A stretch of 40,822 bases of DNA from an uncultured Gemmiger sp. (GTDB lineage: Bacteria > Bacillota > Clostridia > Oscillospirales > Ruminococcaceae), in assembly GCA_944388245.1 (NCBI GenBank), contig CALXIA010000017.1:1-40822 (forward strand). Reading direction: 5' to 3'. A program made the translations under genes and the position numbers. How positions within the stretch are numbered: the stretch's first letter is position 1; each line of letters begins with the position of its first letter. The notes under the pieces are model-generated. The model had not been told where the DNA came from. It did not search any database and worked only from the letters and a program-made list of their open reading frames with translations. Positions 17,081-26,002 of this stretch are shown here, piece after piece.

Positions 17081-18982
17081 ATGATCAATGTGGATCTGAA
17101 GGGCACTGTGCGGCAGTATGAGGCGGGCACCACCGCCGCCGAGGTGGCCAAGAGCATCGGCATGGGCCTGTACAAGAGCGCCTGCGCCGCCAAGGTGGAC
17201 GGGGAACTGTGCGATCTGCGCACCCCGCTGGAGAAGGACTGCGCGCTGGAGATCCTGACCTTTGAGGACGAGGGCGGCAAGCACGCCTTCTGGCACACCG
17301 CCGCCCATGTGATGGCCCAGGCGGTGCAGCACCTGTTCCCGGGCGCCCATTTCGGCATCGGGCCGGCGGTGGAAAACGGCTGGTACTACGACATCAAGGC
17401 CGACCGGCCGCTGACCACCGGCGATTTTGAGGCCATCGAGGCCGAGATGAAGAAGATCGTCAAGGCCGACCTGCCGCTGGAAAAGCGGGTCATCACGGTG
17501 GAAGAGGGCCGCCAGATCTTTGCCGGCCAGACCTACAAGCTGGAACTGCTGGAGGAGTACGCCGAAAAGGGCTGGGAACTCACCGTCTACCAGCAGGGGG
17601 ACTTCACCGACCTGTGCGCCGGCCCCCATCTGATGAGCACCGGCGCCATCAAGGCGGTCAAGCTGACCAAGGTGGCCGCCGCCTACTGGCGGGCCGACGC
17701 CACCCGGGACAGCCTGGACCGGCTGTACGGCATCGCCTTCCCCAAGGCCAGCCAGCTGGAGGAGTACCTGCACATGCTGGAGGAGGCCGCCAAGCGTGAC
17801 CACCGCCGCCTGGGCAAGGAACTGGAGCTGTTCGCTTTGATGGAGGAGGGCCCGGGCTTCCCCTTCTTCCTGCCCAAGGGCATGGTGCTGAAGAACACCC
17901 TGATCGACTTCTGGCGGCAGATCCACCACGAGGCGGGCTACCAGGAGATCAGCACCCCCATGATCCTGAACCGGTCTCTGTGGGAGCGCAGCGGTCACTG
18001 GGATCACTATAAGAACAATATGTACACCACCGTCATCGACGACACCGATTTTGCCATCAAGCCGATGAACTGCCCGGGCGGTATGCTGGTCTACAAGACC
18101 CAGCCCCGCAGCTACCGGGATCTGCCCCTGCGGATGGGCGAGTTGGGCCTGGTGCACCGGCATGAGCTGTCCGGTGCGCTGCACGGCCTGATGCGGGTGC
18201 GCTGCTTCACCCAGGACGACGCCCACATCTTCATGACCCCGGACCAGATCAAGGAAGAGATCAAGGGGGTCGTGAAGCTGATCGACCAGGTGTACAGCCT
18301 GTTCGGCTTTGAGTACCACATCGAACTGTCCACCATGCCCGAGGACCACATGGGCAGCCAGGAGGACTGGGACCGGGCCACCGACGGGCTGCGCAGCGCC
18401 ATCGAGGAATTGGGCCGGGAGTACACGGTCAACGAGGGCGACGGCGCTTTCTACGGCCCGAAGCTGGACTTCCATCTGGTGGACGCCATCGGCCGGACCT
18501 GGCAGTGCGGCACCATCCAGCTGGACATGCAGCTGCCCGAGCGGTTTGAACTGGAGTACACCGGCGAGGACGGCCAGAAGCACCGGCCGGTCATGATCCA
18601 CCGGGTGGTGTTCGGCAGCATCGAGCGGTTCATCGGCATCCTGATCGAGCACTTCGCCGGCGCCTTCCCCACCTGGCTGGCCCCGGTGCAGGTCATGGTC
18701 ATCCCCATCACCGACCGCCAGCACGACTATGCCCGCGAGCTGGTCAAGCGGCTGGACAAGGCCGGCATCCGGGTGGAGGGCGACTACCGCAGCGAGAAGA
18801 TGAACTACAAGATCCGCGAAGCCCAGCTGAAGAAGATCCCCTATATGCTGGTGGTGGGCGACAAGGAGATGGAGAGCGGCCAGGTGGCCGTGCGCGCCCG
18901 CAAGGAAGAGAAGGGCGGCGTCATGAGCGTGGAGGCCTTCCTGGACCAGATCCGCGCCGAGATCGACAGCAAGGAGCGGTAA
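17081..18982 (+). CDS. thrS: Threonyl-tRNA synthetase
   Basis: A 633-residue class II aminoacyl-tRNA synthetase with the usual architecture: an N-terminal TGS domain (residues 1-60), an editing domain with HTAAH near residue 72, a catalytic core with MNCPGGM (zinc Cys), the LGLVHRHELSGALHGLMRVR motif 2 region and the VFGSIERFIGILIEH motif 3, and a C-terminal anticodon-binding domain. The ATG at 17081 follows AAGGAAG; the frame extends upstream into the T-box terminator, which is not coding. Expression is controlled by the preceding threonine T-box. A hairpin terminator follows. Confidence 0.97.
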   Translation: MINVDLKGTVRQYEAGTTAAEVAKSIGMGLYKSACAAKVDGELCDLRTPLEKDCALEILTFEDEGGKHAFWHTAAHVMAQAVQHLFPGAHFGIGPAVENGWYYDIKADRPLTTGDFEAIEAEMKKIVKADLPLEKRVITVEEGRQIFAGQTYKLELLEEYAEKGWELTVYQQGDFTDLCAGPHLMSTGAIKAVKLTKVAAAYWRADATRDSLDRLYGIAFPKASQLEEYLHMLEEAAKRDHRRLGKELELFALMEEGPGFPFFLPKGMVLKNTLIDFWRQIHHEAGYQEISTPMILNRSLWERSGHWDHYKNNMYTTVIDDTDFAIKPMNCPGGMLVYKTQPRSYRDLPLRMGELGLVHRHELSGALHGLMRVRCFTQDDAHIFMTPDQIKEEIKGVVKLIDQVYSLFGFEYHIELSTMPEDHMGSQEDWDRATDGLRSAIEELGREYTVNEGDGAFYGPKLDFHLVDAIGRTWQCGTIQLDMQLPERFELEYTGEDGQKHRPVMIHRVVFGSIERFIGILIEHFAGAFPTWLAPVQVMVIPITDRQHDYARELVKRLDKAGIRVEGDYRSEKMNYKIREAQLKKIPYMLVVGDKEMESGQVAVRARKEEKGGVMSVEAFLDQIRAEIDSKER

Positions 18983-19004
18983 GCCTCTTTTTGCGCATAC
19001 GAAT

Positions 19005-19040
19005 ACAGGGGGGAGCCCAAACGGGCTCCTCCCTGTTGTT
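19005..19040. terminator. Terminator between thrS and the SDR gene
   Basis: A 14-bp stem (19005-19018 with 19023-19036, one G-U wobble), loop AAAC, followed on the plus strand by TGTT-rich sequence. It lies between convergent genes. Confidence 0.8.
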
Positions 19041-19042
19041 TG

Positions 19043-19894
19043 TTATATGGTTTGCAGCGCCCGTGCCAGCGCGTCGGCCGCGTCGGCAAATCGCACCCCC
19101 GCGGCCCGGGTCTTGGCCGGGTCCATCCGCAGTTCCCGGCCCGGCAGGTCTTTGGGCCGGGCCAGCGCCGGGTCCGCGCCCAGCGCCGCCAACCCCCGCC
19201 GGGCCAGCTGACACGCGGAAAGGCCCGCCTCGTTGGGGCTGCCCCAGTTCCACACCCCGCCCGGCAGGGTGAAGGCTGTGGGCAGATTGACCAGCAGTTC
19301 CCACACGTCGGTCACCCCCCGCCGGTCGGCGGCGGAAAACTCCATCGGTTCCTTTTGCCCGGCCAGCCGCCGCAGGGTCTGTGCCAGATCGCCTCGCCGG
19401 CAGGGGTAGGGCCGGGCGTCGTACAGCCAGGTCAGCCGCAGGCAGACCGCCCCTGGGGCCAGCGCCGCGCACAGGGATTCCGCCGCCAGCTTCTGCTGCC
19501 CGTAGGGCTGCGTCGGGGCGCAGGGCTCTTCCTCTTTATAAGGGCCGCCGCCCTCCCGGCCTGGCCGCCCCAGATAGACTTGGTCGGAACTGCAGAACAC
19601 CAGCCGGGCCCCGGCGTTGCCGCAGGCCCGCGCTACCAGACGAGCCCCTTCCACATTGATCCGCTCGCTGCCCGCCGGATCGGCGGCACAGGCCCCCACA
19701 TCGCTCACCGCCGCTGTGTGCAGCACCCGGCTGGGACAAAATTCCCGGAAGACCCGCTCCACCGCCGCCGGGTCGGTCAGGTCCATCTCCCGCCGTCCCA
19801 CCGCCAGCACCTGCCAGCCGCTAAGCCCGGAAAAGCAGGCCGCTGCCCGGCTGCCCAAAAATCCGTTTGCCCCGGTGATTAAAAGTCGTTCCAT
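19043..19894 (-). CDS. NAD(P)-dependent SDR, RmlD-like sugar-nucleotide reductase/epimerase
   Basis: A 283-residue extended short-chain dehydrogenase. The Rossmann motif TGANGFLG (residues 7-14) binds the dinucleotide, and Tyr131-x-x-x-Lys135 (YGQQK) is the catalytic pair, with Ser/Asp in CSSDQVY upstream. The pattern SSDQVYLG and the overall length resemble dTDP-4-dehydrorhamnose reductase (RmlD) and related SDR family members, but no other rml gene is nearby, so the substrate is open. The ATG at 19894 has AGGAGGGCGAGGG before it. It has its own good promoter and appears monocistronic. Confidence 0.85.
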   Translation of the reverse strand: MERLLITGANGFLGSRAAACFSGLSGWQVLAVGRREMDLTDPAAVERVFREFCPSRVLHTAAVSDVGACAADPAGSERINVEGARLVARACGNAGARLVFCSSDQVYLGRPGREGGGPYKEEEPCAPTQPYGQQKLAAESLCAALAPGAVCLRLTWLYDARPYPCRRGDLAQTLRRLAGQKEPMEFSAADRRGVTDVWELLVNLPTAFTLPGGVWNWGSPNEAGLSACQLARRGLAALGADPALARPKDLPGRELRMDPAKTRAAGVRFADAADALARALQTI

Positions 19895-19916
19895 GCCCTC
19901 GCCCTCCTTTTGGGCC

Positions 19917-19945
19917 AGTATACCCGGCCCGGCCGGACCCGTCAA
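19917..19945 (-). promoter_or_regulatory. SigA promoter of the SDR gene
   Basis: On the minus strand, TTGACG (19945-19940), 17-base spacer, TATACT (19922-19917), 22 bases upstream of the ATG. Confidence 0.8.
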
Positions 19946-20066
19946 CTCCTCCTTTGCCTGCATATATGCACAAAATATGCATGTTAATTCATTTCGCTAA
20001 AGTGAAAGATGCGGGATTGCACAGAAAAAAGGCAAATAACAGAAAGATGTTCGGCGGATTTACCTA

Positions 20067-20095
20067 TTGAAAATGAAAGAATATTCATGTATACT
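20067..20095 (+). promoter_or_regulatory. SigA promoter of the amino-acid ABC importer, with internal dyad
   Basis: TTGAAA (20067-20072), 17-base spacer, TATACT (20090-20095). The spacer contains ATGAA-N6-TTCAT (20073-20088), a dyad that could be a repressor site. Confidence 0.8.
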
Positions 20096-20136
20096 GCATA
20101 TACAGTCAAATGAGACTGGAAAGGATGGGACCAATC

Positions 20137-21087
20137 ATGAAAAAGGTATTTGCAACTGTTTGCGCGCTGACTCTGCTGGTCAGCCTGCTGGCCGGCTGCG
20201 GCGGCGCCGCCTCCGGCTCCGACAACGCTTCTTCCGCCGCCACCGGCAGCAGCGCCGCCGCCGGGGATTCTTCCGCCGTTGAGGAGAAGGCGGAAGGCTG
20301 GTGGAAGGAAGAACTGGCCACCGTAACCGACGGTGTGCTGACCGTGGCCACCAGCCCGGACTTCGCCCCCTATGAGTTCTACGCCATCGACGAGAACGGC
20401 AACGCCCAGCTGGCCGGCTTTGATATGTCTCTGGCCCAGTACATTGCCGACTATATGGGCCTGACCCTGGAGGTCATCCCCATGGACTTTGACGGCGTGC
20501 TGGCCGAAGTGACTGCCGGCAACGTGGACCTGGGCATGGCCGGCCTGAGCCCGGACCCTGACCGTATGGACGCCATGGACTTCTCCGACATCTACTACCA
20601 GGGCGGCCAGTCTCTGGTGACCGTGCAGGCCAACAAGGACAAGTGGTCCTCTCTGGCCGACCTGAACGACGCTTCCCTGAGCATTGGCGCCCAGCTGGGC
20701 TCCATCCAGTATAACCTGGCCATGGAGAACACCCCCGACGCCGACATTGTGACCCTGGCGAAGGTGACCGACGTGATCGCTGATCTGCTGGGCGAGAAGC
20801 TGGACGCCGCCTTCATTGAGACGGTGGTGGCCCAGAGCTATCAGAAGAACTACCCGGACCTGTACATCGCCTTTGACGTGCCTTACGAGGTGGAGGGTTC
20901 CTCCATCGGCGTGGCGAAGGGCAACGAGGCCCTGCTGGCCGGCGTGAATGAGGCCATTGCCGCTGCCCTGGCGGACGGCAGCATGGACACCTTCGTGGCC
21001 GAGGCCAACGAGCTGGCTTCCGGCGAGACCTACGAGGGCCTGCTGGAAGGCGACAGCGCCGATGCCAGCGCCTCCTCCGCCGCCTGA
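20137..21087 (+). CDS. Polar amino-acid ABC transporter substrate-binding lipoprotein
   Basis: A 316-residue extracellular solute-binding protein of family 3. The signal peptide ends in the lipobox LLAGC (Cys21). A Ser/Ala-rich linker follows, then the binding domain starting LTVATSPDFAPYEF with the family hallmark GFDMSLAQYIADYMGLTLEVIPMDFDGVLAEVTAGNVDLGMAGLS. The ATG at 20137 is chosen for the signal peptide and the AAGGA site upstream. It is the first gene of a binding protein - permease - ATPase - peptidase set. The exact amino acid cannot be read; cystine, glutamine or other polar amino acids are all possible. Confidence 0.93.
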   Translation: MKKVFATVCALTLLVSLLAGCGGAASGSDNASSAATGSSAAAGDSSAVEEKAEGWWKEELATVTDGVLTVATSPDFAPYEFYAIDENGNAQLAGFDMSLAQYIADYMGLTLEVIPMDFDGVLAEVTAGNVDLGMAGLSPDPDRMDAMDFSDIYYQGGQSLVTVQANKDKWSSLADLNDASLSIGAQLGSIQYNLAMENTPDADIVTLAKVTDVIADLLGEKLDAAFIETVVAQSYQKNYPDLYIAFDVPYEVEGSSIGVAKGNEALLAGVNEAIAAALADGSMDTFVAEANELASGETYEGLLEGDSADASASSAA

Positions 21088-21113
21088 TCCCAGGCACAGA
21101 TCTGTATGACCGA

Positions 21114-21147
21114 CAATTCCTCTCCGTCTTCCGGCGGGGAGGAATTG
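21114..21147 (+). other. Intergenic hairpin between binding protein and permease
   Basis: Stem CAATTCCTC (21114-21122) with GAGGAATTG (21139-21147), extended inward by four pairs to 13 bp. No T-run follows. Such hairpins commonly protect the upstream binding-protein mRNA so that it is made in excess over the membrane components. Confidence 0.55.
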
Positions 21148-21184
21148 CCATCCCAGAACATACCCCCCGAAAGGAGTTTCTGCC

Positions 21185-21970
21185 ATGAGCATTTCTGTCT
21201 CCGGCTTTGAAAAAACCTTCCAATACGCCCAGATGTTCAAGGAGGGCATGCTCTGCACTGTCTACCTCTCCCTGTTCACGGTCATCCTGGGCTTCATGCT
21301 GGCGCTGGTGCTGGCGGTCATGCGGATGAGCAACTTCCGCCCGCTGCGCTTTCTGGCCATGACCCCGGACGGCCATATGCGGGAGGAGGGCTTTCTGGCC
21401 TTTGTCAGCCGCTTCAACCCCATCAGTTTTGTTGCCACCGTCTATGTGGAGGTCATCCGGGCCACCCCCATGCTGGTGCAGCTGTTCATTGTCTATCAGG
21501 TGGTGTTTGATAAGGACGTGATCAACCTGCCCTCCGTCACCGTGCTGGGCTTTTTGAAGCTCAACCGCTTCCTGCCCGGCGTGGTGGCGCTGGCGCTGAA
21601 CTCCGGCGCCTACCTGTCCGAGATCATCCGGGCGGGCATCCAGTCGGTGGACGGCGGCCAGACCGAGGCGGCCCGTTCCCTGGGCCTTGGCCAGGGCCAG
21701 ACCATGCGGTTCATCGTGCTGCCCCAGGCCATCAAGAACATTCTGCCCGCCATCGCCAATGAGTTCGTGACCATCATCAAGGAATCCGCCATCACCTACA
21801 CCATCGGCGTGGCGGACCTGATGGCCGCCGTCAAGGCCGCCCAGGCCGGCACCTTCCTGGTGCTGGAGCCGCTGCTGGTCGTGGCCGCTCTCTACTTCTG
21901 CCTGACCTTCCCCACCAGCAAGATCATTGCCTATTTCGAAAGGAGGATGCGCCGTGGCGACCGCCGATAA
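21185..21970 (+). CDS. Polar amino-acid ABC transporter permease (HisM/GlnP type)
   Basis: A 261-residue inner-membrane subunit with an N-terminal helix ([26 protein letters not shown]), several further helices, and the EAA loop near residue 160 ([26 protein letters not shown]) that contacts the ATPase. The ATG follows AAGGAG. Its 3' end overlaps the GTG start of the ATPase by 17 bases. A stretch around residues 56-75 ([19 protein letters not shown]) is a slightly longer cytoplasmic loop than in the shortest homologs. Confidence 0.93.
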   Translation: MSISVSGFEKTFQYAQMFKEGMLCTVYLSLFTVILGFMLALVLAVMRMSNFRPLRFLAMTPDGHMREEGFLAFVSRFNPISFVATVYVEVIRATPMLVQLFIVYQVVFDKDVINLPSVTVLGFLKLNRFLPGVVALALNSGAYLSEIIRAGIQSVDGGQTEAARSLGLGQGQTMRFIVLPQAIKNILPAIANEFVTIIKESAITYTIGVADLMAAVKAAQAGTFLVLEPLLVVAALYFCLTFPTSKIIAYFERRMRRGDRR

Positions 21971-22730
21971 TCTGATCCAGGTCATTGACCTGAAAAAATA
22001 CTACAACCACGGGGCCATCAAGGCCCTGGATGGCATCACCGTGGACATCCGCAAGGGGGACGTGATGGTGGTCATCGGGCCTTCCGGCTCCGGCAAATCC
22101 ACCTTCCTGCGCAGCCTCAACCTGATGGAGATGCCCACCGGCGGCGCCATCCTCTTCGACGAGGTGGATATCACCAAAAAGAAGGTGCGCAACGAGGCCG
22201 GCAAGATGGTCAAGCTGGACATCGATAAGCACCGCCAGAAGATGGGCATGGTGTTCCAGCATTTTAATCTGTTTCCCCACATGACGATCCTGGGCAACAT
22301 GACCCTGGCCCCCATCCAGGTCAAGCATATGCCCAAGGCGGAGGCGGAGGAAAAAGCCCGCAAACTGCTGGACCGGGTGGGCCTGGCCGACCGGGCCGAC
22401 GCCTACCCCATCCAGCTGTCCGGCGGCCAGAAGCAGCGCGTGGCCATCGTGCGGGCGCTGATGATGGAGCCGGAGGTCATGCTCTTTGACGAGCCCACCA
22501 GCGCCCTGGACCCGGAGATGGTGGGCGAGGTGCTGGACGTAATGAAAGAACTGGCCCAGGAGGGGATGACCATGGTGGTGGTCACCCACGAGATGGGCTT
22601 TGCCCGTGAGGTGGGCAACCGGGTGCTGTTCATGGCCGACGGCCGGCTGTTGGAGCAGGGCACCCCGGCTGATATCTTTGAACATCCCCAGCACCCGCGC
22701 TTGAAGGATTTCTTGAGCAAGGTGCTGTGA
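21954..22730 (+). CDS. Polar amino-acid ABC transporter ATP-binding protein (GlnQ type)
   Basis: A 258-residue ATPase with Walker [11 protein letters not shown]-loop [13 protein letters not shown], signature LSGGQKQR, Walker [15 protein letters not shown] and switch His in [12 protein letters not shown] start at 21954 is chosen because AGGAGG lies 7 bases before it; no in-frame ATG fits. It contains the insertion [20 protein letters not shown] before the Q-loop, seen in many Firmicute homologs. It completes the importer and overlaps the permease gene, indicating translational coupling. Confidence 0.94.
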   Translation: MATADNLIQVIDLKKYYNHGAIKALDGITVDIRKGDVMVVIGPSGSGKSTFLRSLNLMEMPTGGAILFDEVDITKKKVRNEAGKMVKLDIDKHRQKMGMVFQHFNLFPHMTILGNMTLAPIQVKHMPKAEAEEKARKLLDRVGLADRADAYPIQLSGGQKQRVAIVRALMMEPEVMLFDEPTSALDPEMVGEVLDVMKELAQEGMTMVVVTHEMGFAREVGNRVLFMADGRLLEQGTPADIFEHPQHPRLKDFLSKVL

Positions 22731-22752
22731 TCGCGGAGGCAACGCAAATTAC

Positions 22753-24198
22753 ATGGAGACCACAAACAAACAGGCCGCGCTGGCGGCCATCGACCGGTAC
22801 GCCGACCTGCTGTGCGGCGTCAGCGACAAGATCTGGGATTTTGCGGAACTGAGCCTGCAGGAGAGCCGTTCGGCCGATCTGTATTGCGCCGAACTGGAAA
22901 AACTGGGCTTTACCGTAGAGCGGGGGATCGCCGGCATCGACACCGCCTTCTGCGCCAAATGGGGCAGTGGCAAGCCGGTGATCGGCATCCTGGCCGAGTA
23001 CGACGCGCTGAGCGGGCTGTCCCAGCAGGCGGGCAAGACCGAGCCGGTGCCCCGCACCCCGGGCGGCTGCGGCCACGGCTGCGGCCACAACCTGCTGGGG
23101 GCGGGCAGCATGGCCGCCGCCCTGGCCATCAAGGAATATCTGACCCTCACCGGCCATCCCGGCACGGTGGAATTCTACGGCTGCCCCGGCGAGGAGGGCG
23201 GCGCTGCCAAGGCCTTTATGGCCCGGGACAACATCTGGCGGCATCTGGACGCGGCCCTGACCTGGCACCCCGGCGAGGTGAACGAGGTGGTCACCGGGTC
23301 CTCCAACTCCTGCATCCAGACTCAATACTTCTTCCACGGGGTGGCGGCCCACGCGGCCGGCGCGCCGGAGCGGGGCCGCAGCGCCCTGGACGCGGTGGAA
23401 CTGATGAACATCGGGGTGCAGTTTTTGCGGGAGCACATGGGGGACAGGTGCCGGGTGCACTACGCCATCACCGACGCGGGCGGCCGCAGCCCCAACGTGG
23501 TGCAGGCCGAGGCCTCGGTGCTCTACATGGTCCGGTCCAACAAGGTGGCCGAGGCGGTGGAGCTGCAGAAGCGGGTGGATGACATCGCCGGCGGCGCCGC
23601 GCTCATGACCGGCACCACCCTGACCAAAAAATTTATCGACGGCCTGGCGGACACCGTCTCCAACCACACGCTGGAGAAGGTGCTGTACGCCAACTTCGAG
23701 ACCCTGGGGGTGCCGCAGCACACCCCGGAGGAACTGGCCTTTGCCGACGCGCTGGCGGCTACCTGCCCGGCGGGGGCGCGGGATTCCGGCATCGGCGCCC
23801 ACCACAGCGAGGAGATCGCCCGGCAGGTGCGGCAGCTGCAAAAGCAGGCCGGCCACGCCATGAACGATTTCCTGGCCCCCTACTACGACGGCCCGGCCTT
23901 TGAGCCCGGCTCCACCGACGTGGGGGATGTAAGCTGGCAGACCCCCACCGGCCAGATCCATCTGGCCGCCTGGCCTGCCGGCACCCCCGGCCACAGCTGG
24001 CAGGCGGTCAGCTGCGGCACCACCGGCCTGGCCCACAAGGCCCTGCTGCAGGCAGGCCGGGTGCTGGCCGCCGCCGCCATCGACCTGTACGAGCAGCCGG
24101 AGACCCTGGCCGCCGCCCGGGCCGAGTTTGAGACCGCCACCGCCGGCGGTTATGTATGCCCCATCCCGCCGGACGCAGTTCCCACCCTGGTGGACTGA
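22753..24198 (+). CDS. M20D-family amidohydrolase (AbgB-like)
   Basis: A 481-residue cytoplasmic metallohydrolase of the p-aminobenzoyl-glutamate hydrolase subunit B type. Metal-site motifs are visible: GCGHGCGHNLLG (Cys/His), CPGEEGGAAKAFM (catalytic Glu-Glu), TWHPG and a C-terminal TPGHSW. The central lid domain lies at about residues 200-320. It starts 22 bases after the importer ATPase gene and is most likely in its operon, so it probably cleaves an imported acyl- or aryl-amino acid or small peptide to release an amino acid. The true substrate is unknown. AbgB acts with AbgA in E. coli; no AbgA is present here. Confidence 0.88.
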   Translation: METTNKQAALAAIDRYADLLCGVSDKIWDFAELSLQESRSADLYCAELEKLGFTVERGIAGIDTAFCAKWGSGKPVIGILAEYDALSGLSQQAGKTEPVPRTPGGCGHGCGHNLLGAGSMAAALAIKEYLTLTGHPGTVEFYGCPGEEGGAAKAFMARDNIWRHLDAALTWHPGEVNEVVTGSSNSCIQTQYFFHGVAAHAAGAPERGRSALDAVELMNIGVQFLREHMGDRCRVHYAITDAGGRSPNVVQAEASVLYMVRSNKVAEAVELQKRVDDIAGGAALMTGTTLTKKFIDGLADTVSNHTLEKVLYANFETLGVPQHTPEELAFADALAATCPAGARDSGIGAHHSEEIARQVRQLQKQAGHAMNDFLAPYYDGPAFEPGSTDVGDVSWQTPTGQIHLAAWPAGTPGHSWQAVSCGTTGLAHKALLQAGRVLAAAAIDLYEQPETLAAARAEFETATAGGYVCPIPPDAVPTLVD

Positions 24199-24223
24199 CC
24201 GTTTCCCGGCAACCATCCTTTTT

Positions 24224-24252
24224 GCGCCCCGGCGTCAGCAGCGCCGGGGCGC
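24224..24252 (+). terminator. Hairpin terminator of the importer-peptidase operon
   Basis: An 11-bp stem GCGCCCCGGCG (24224-24234) with CGCCGGGGCGC (24242-24252), followed by GGCTGTTTTC. The U-tract is modest. Confidence 0.7.
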
Positions 24253-24271
24253 GGCTGTTTTCGGGGCAAAA

Positions 24272-24314
24272 CAAAGCGCGCGGCTTTTGCAGTTGTCAAA
24301 AGCCGCGCGCTTTG
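24272..24314. terminator. Terminator of the DUF378 gene
   Basis: An 18-bp perfect stem (24272-24289 with 24297-24314). On the minus strand it is followed by the T-rich run TTTTG. It lies 20 bases past the DUF378 stop. Confidence 0.85.
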
Positions 24315-24333
24315 CCGGGTTTTGTATGCCGTA

Positions 24334-24558
24334 TCAAGCCATGCCGTCGCTCTTGCCCGCGTCCGGGGCCGGGGCGAACAGCCCGGGGATGGCGCAGAGC
24401 GCCGCCGCGCCGATCACCGTGAAAACGATCCGGCTGATCAGCGACGCGGTGCCGCCGAACAGCCAGCCCACCGCATCGAAGGTGAACAGCCCCATCAGCC
24501 CCCAGTTCACGCCGCCCAGAATGAGCAGCAGCAGTAGGATCTTGTTGAAAAGGTTCAC
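24334..24558 (-). CDS. DUF378 family small membrane protein
   Basis: A 74-residue protein with two hydrophobic helices: NLFNKILLLLLILGGVNWGLMGLF carries the NWGL motif typical of DUF378 (YuzA-like), and ISRIVFTVIGAAALCAI is the second. The tail is short and charged. Function in the family is unknown. A GTG start at 24558 is preferred because the AAGGAGGGAG site lies 8-11 bases before it; an upstream ATG at 24585 would put that site inside the gene. It is flanked by its own terminator. Confidence 0.85.
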   Translation of the reverse strand: MNLFNKILLLLLILGGVNWGLMGLFTFDAVGWLFGGTASLISRIVFTVIGAAALCAIPGLFAPAPDAGKSDGMA

Positions 24559-24622
24559 GTTCAGGTCTCCCTCCTTCCTTGGCATAGTCTGACCGGGAGG
24601 GGAAGAGGTTATTCCTGCGGAC

Positions 24623-24658
24623 CGCAAAAAGGCCGTCCCCGCGCCGGGGACGGCCTTT
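24623..24658 (-). terminator. Terminator of the ACT-UPF0210-membrane protein operon
   Basis: A 13-bp perfect stem (24628-24640 with 24646-24658), followed on the minus strand by T-rich sequence including the arm's own TTT (T5 in total). It lies 15 bases past the stop of the polytopic membrane protein. Confidence 0.88.
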
Positions 24659-24673
24659 CATTTGATATTCGGG

Positions 24674-26002
24674 TCAGATCTCCCACAGGGAGATGAACTG
24701 CACCCCCGCCATGGGCAGCAGGATCACCGCCGCCAGCAGCTTCTGCCACAGCCGGTCCAGCCGCAGCCGCCGGCCCACCAGCACCGCGCAGACCGCCGCG
24801 CCCATCGCGAAGAGGAACCCGGTGCGCTCGCCGGATACCGCGGCCGCCGGGGTGAACCCGATGGCCGCCCGGGTGGCAAAACCGCTCAACAGCACCGCCA
24901 GCCCGGCGAAAGCCTCCGGCGTGTGGCCCAGCGCGATGTAGACGCAGCCGCACACCAGGGCAAAACAACCGCAGAGCAGCAGAAAGGGGATCCAGGCGGT
25001 GAGCTGGTTGCAGTTGGACACATGCACCGTGCCCACCCCGCGGGCGGCGGCCATCGCGTCCCGCAGCGCGGGCACCAGGTCCTTGTAATGGCGGAACAGC
25101 AGCCCCAGGCTCAATTCCACCGCCAGCGGCACCAGCGCCGCCGCCCGGTACAGCCAGTTGCGGCTGACCTGCCACACCGCCGCCGCCAGGAGGATCAGAA
25201 ACAGCGCGTAGAGCAGGTTCCGGTCCAGAAACATCTCTCCCAGCGCGCCGGACACCCCCGCCTCCACCTTGGAGAGGAAGGACTGCATCCCGAAATCCTT
25301 GTAATAAGAAACGATCTCGTTCTCGGTGCGCATGGCCGAGCCCGGGCAGGCCAGCATGTAGACCAGCCCCGCCAGCGACAGGGCCGCCTCCGCGAAGAAC
25401 AGCCGGGGCAGCGGCTGTTTGTGGAACACCCGCCAGCCGCCCCAGCAGGCCAGCAGCAGGATGGCCAGCACCATGGTCTGCTCCATGTTCACCGCGCAGA
25501 CCATCCCCAGCACGGCCGCTGCCGCGCCCCAGCGGCCGCCCCAGCCGTCCAGGGCAAGAAAGCCCAGGCAGAGCCCGGCCAGCGGCCACAGGTAGTTCAG
25601 GGTGGTCACCACCCAGCCGGCGGTGCTCAGATACCACCAGGGGTAGAGCCAGAGCAGCGCCGCCAGCAGCCAGTTTTCCCGCACATCGGGGGCGGCGCGG
25701 CCCCGCAGCAGCCGGCTCAGCGCCAGGGCCAGGCCCAGGATCACGGCGCTGTCCGCCAGCCGCCATACCCAGCGGGGCAGGGTGGAAAAGACGCAGAACA
25801 GCGCCTCGATCACCGTCCGGGAGGACCAGGTCTGATAATGTTCCACCAGAAAGCCCACCAGGGACCGCTGCCCCAGGATGCTGCCGTAAAAAATTTCGTC
25901 CGCGTCCACGATCACCAGCCCCAGATGCCAGACCAGGGTCAGCGCGCCGAATACGAAAAAGGGGGTCAGCGGATTCCGCAGCCCCTGCCGCAGTTTGTTC
26001 AT
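24674..26002 (-). CDS. Polytopic membrane protein, DUF6056/GT-C-like
   Basis: A 442-residue integral membrane protein with about 11 hydrophobic segments across its length. The first extracytoplasmic loop has DADEIFYGSILGQRSLVGFLVEHYQTWSSRTVIEA, an acidic D-A-D-E motif followed by an S-R motif, resembling DUF6056 and other GT-C glycosyltransferase-like proteins that use lipid-linked sugars. That resemblance is from memory and unverified. The ATG at 26002 overlaps the TGA of the upstream 163-residue gene (ATGA), with GGGAGG 6 bases before, so the pair is translationally coupled. Role probably in envelope polysaccharide or glycolipid assembly, as inference only. Confidence 0.65.
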   Translation of the reverse strand: MNKLRQGLRNPLTPFFVFGALTLVWHLGLVIVDADEIFYGSILGQRSLVGFLVEHYQTWSSRTVIEALFCVFSTLPRWVWRLADSAVILGLALALSRLLRGRAAPDVRENWLLAALLWLYPWWYLSTAGWVVTTLNYLWPLAGLCLGFLALDGWGGRWGAAAAVLGMVCAVNMEQTMVLAILLLACWGGWRVFHKQPLPRLFFAEAALSLAGLVYMLACPGSAMRTENEIVSYYKDFGMQSFLSKVEAGVSGALGEMFLDRNLLYALFLILLAAAVWQVSRNWLYRAAALVPLAVELSLGLLFRHYKDLVPALRDAMAAARGVGTVHVSNCNQLTAWIPFLLLCGCFALVCGCVYIALGHTPEAFAGLAVLLSGFATRAAIGFTPAAAVSGERTGFLFAMGAAVCAVLVGRRLRLDRLWQKLLAAVILLPMAGVQFISLWEI

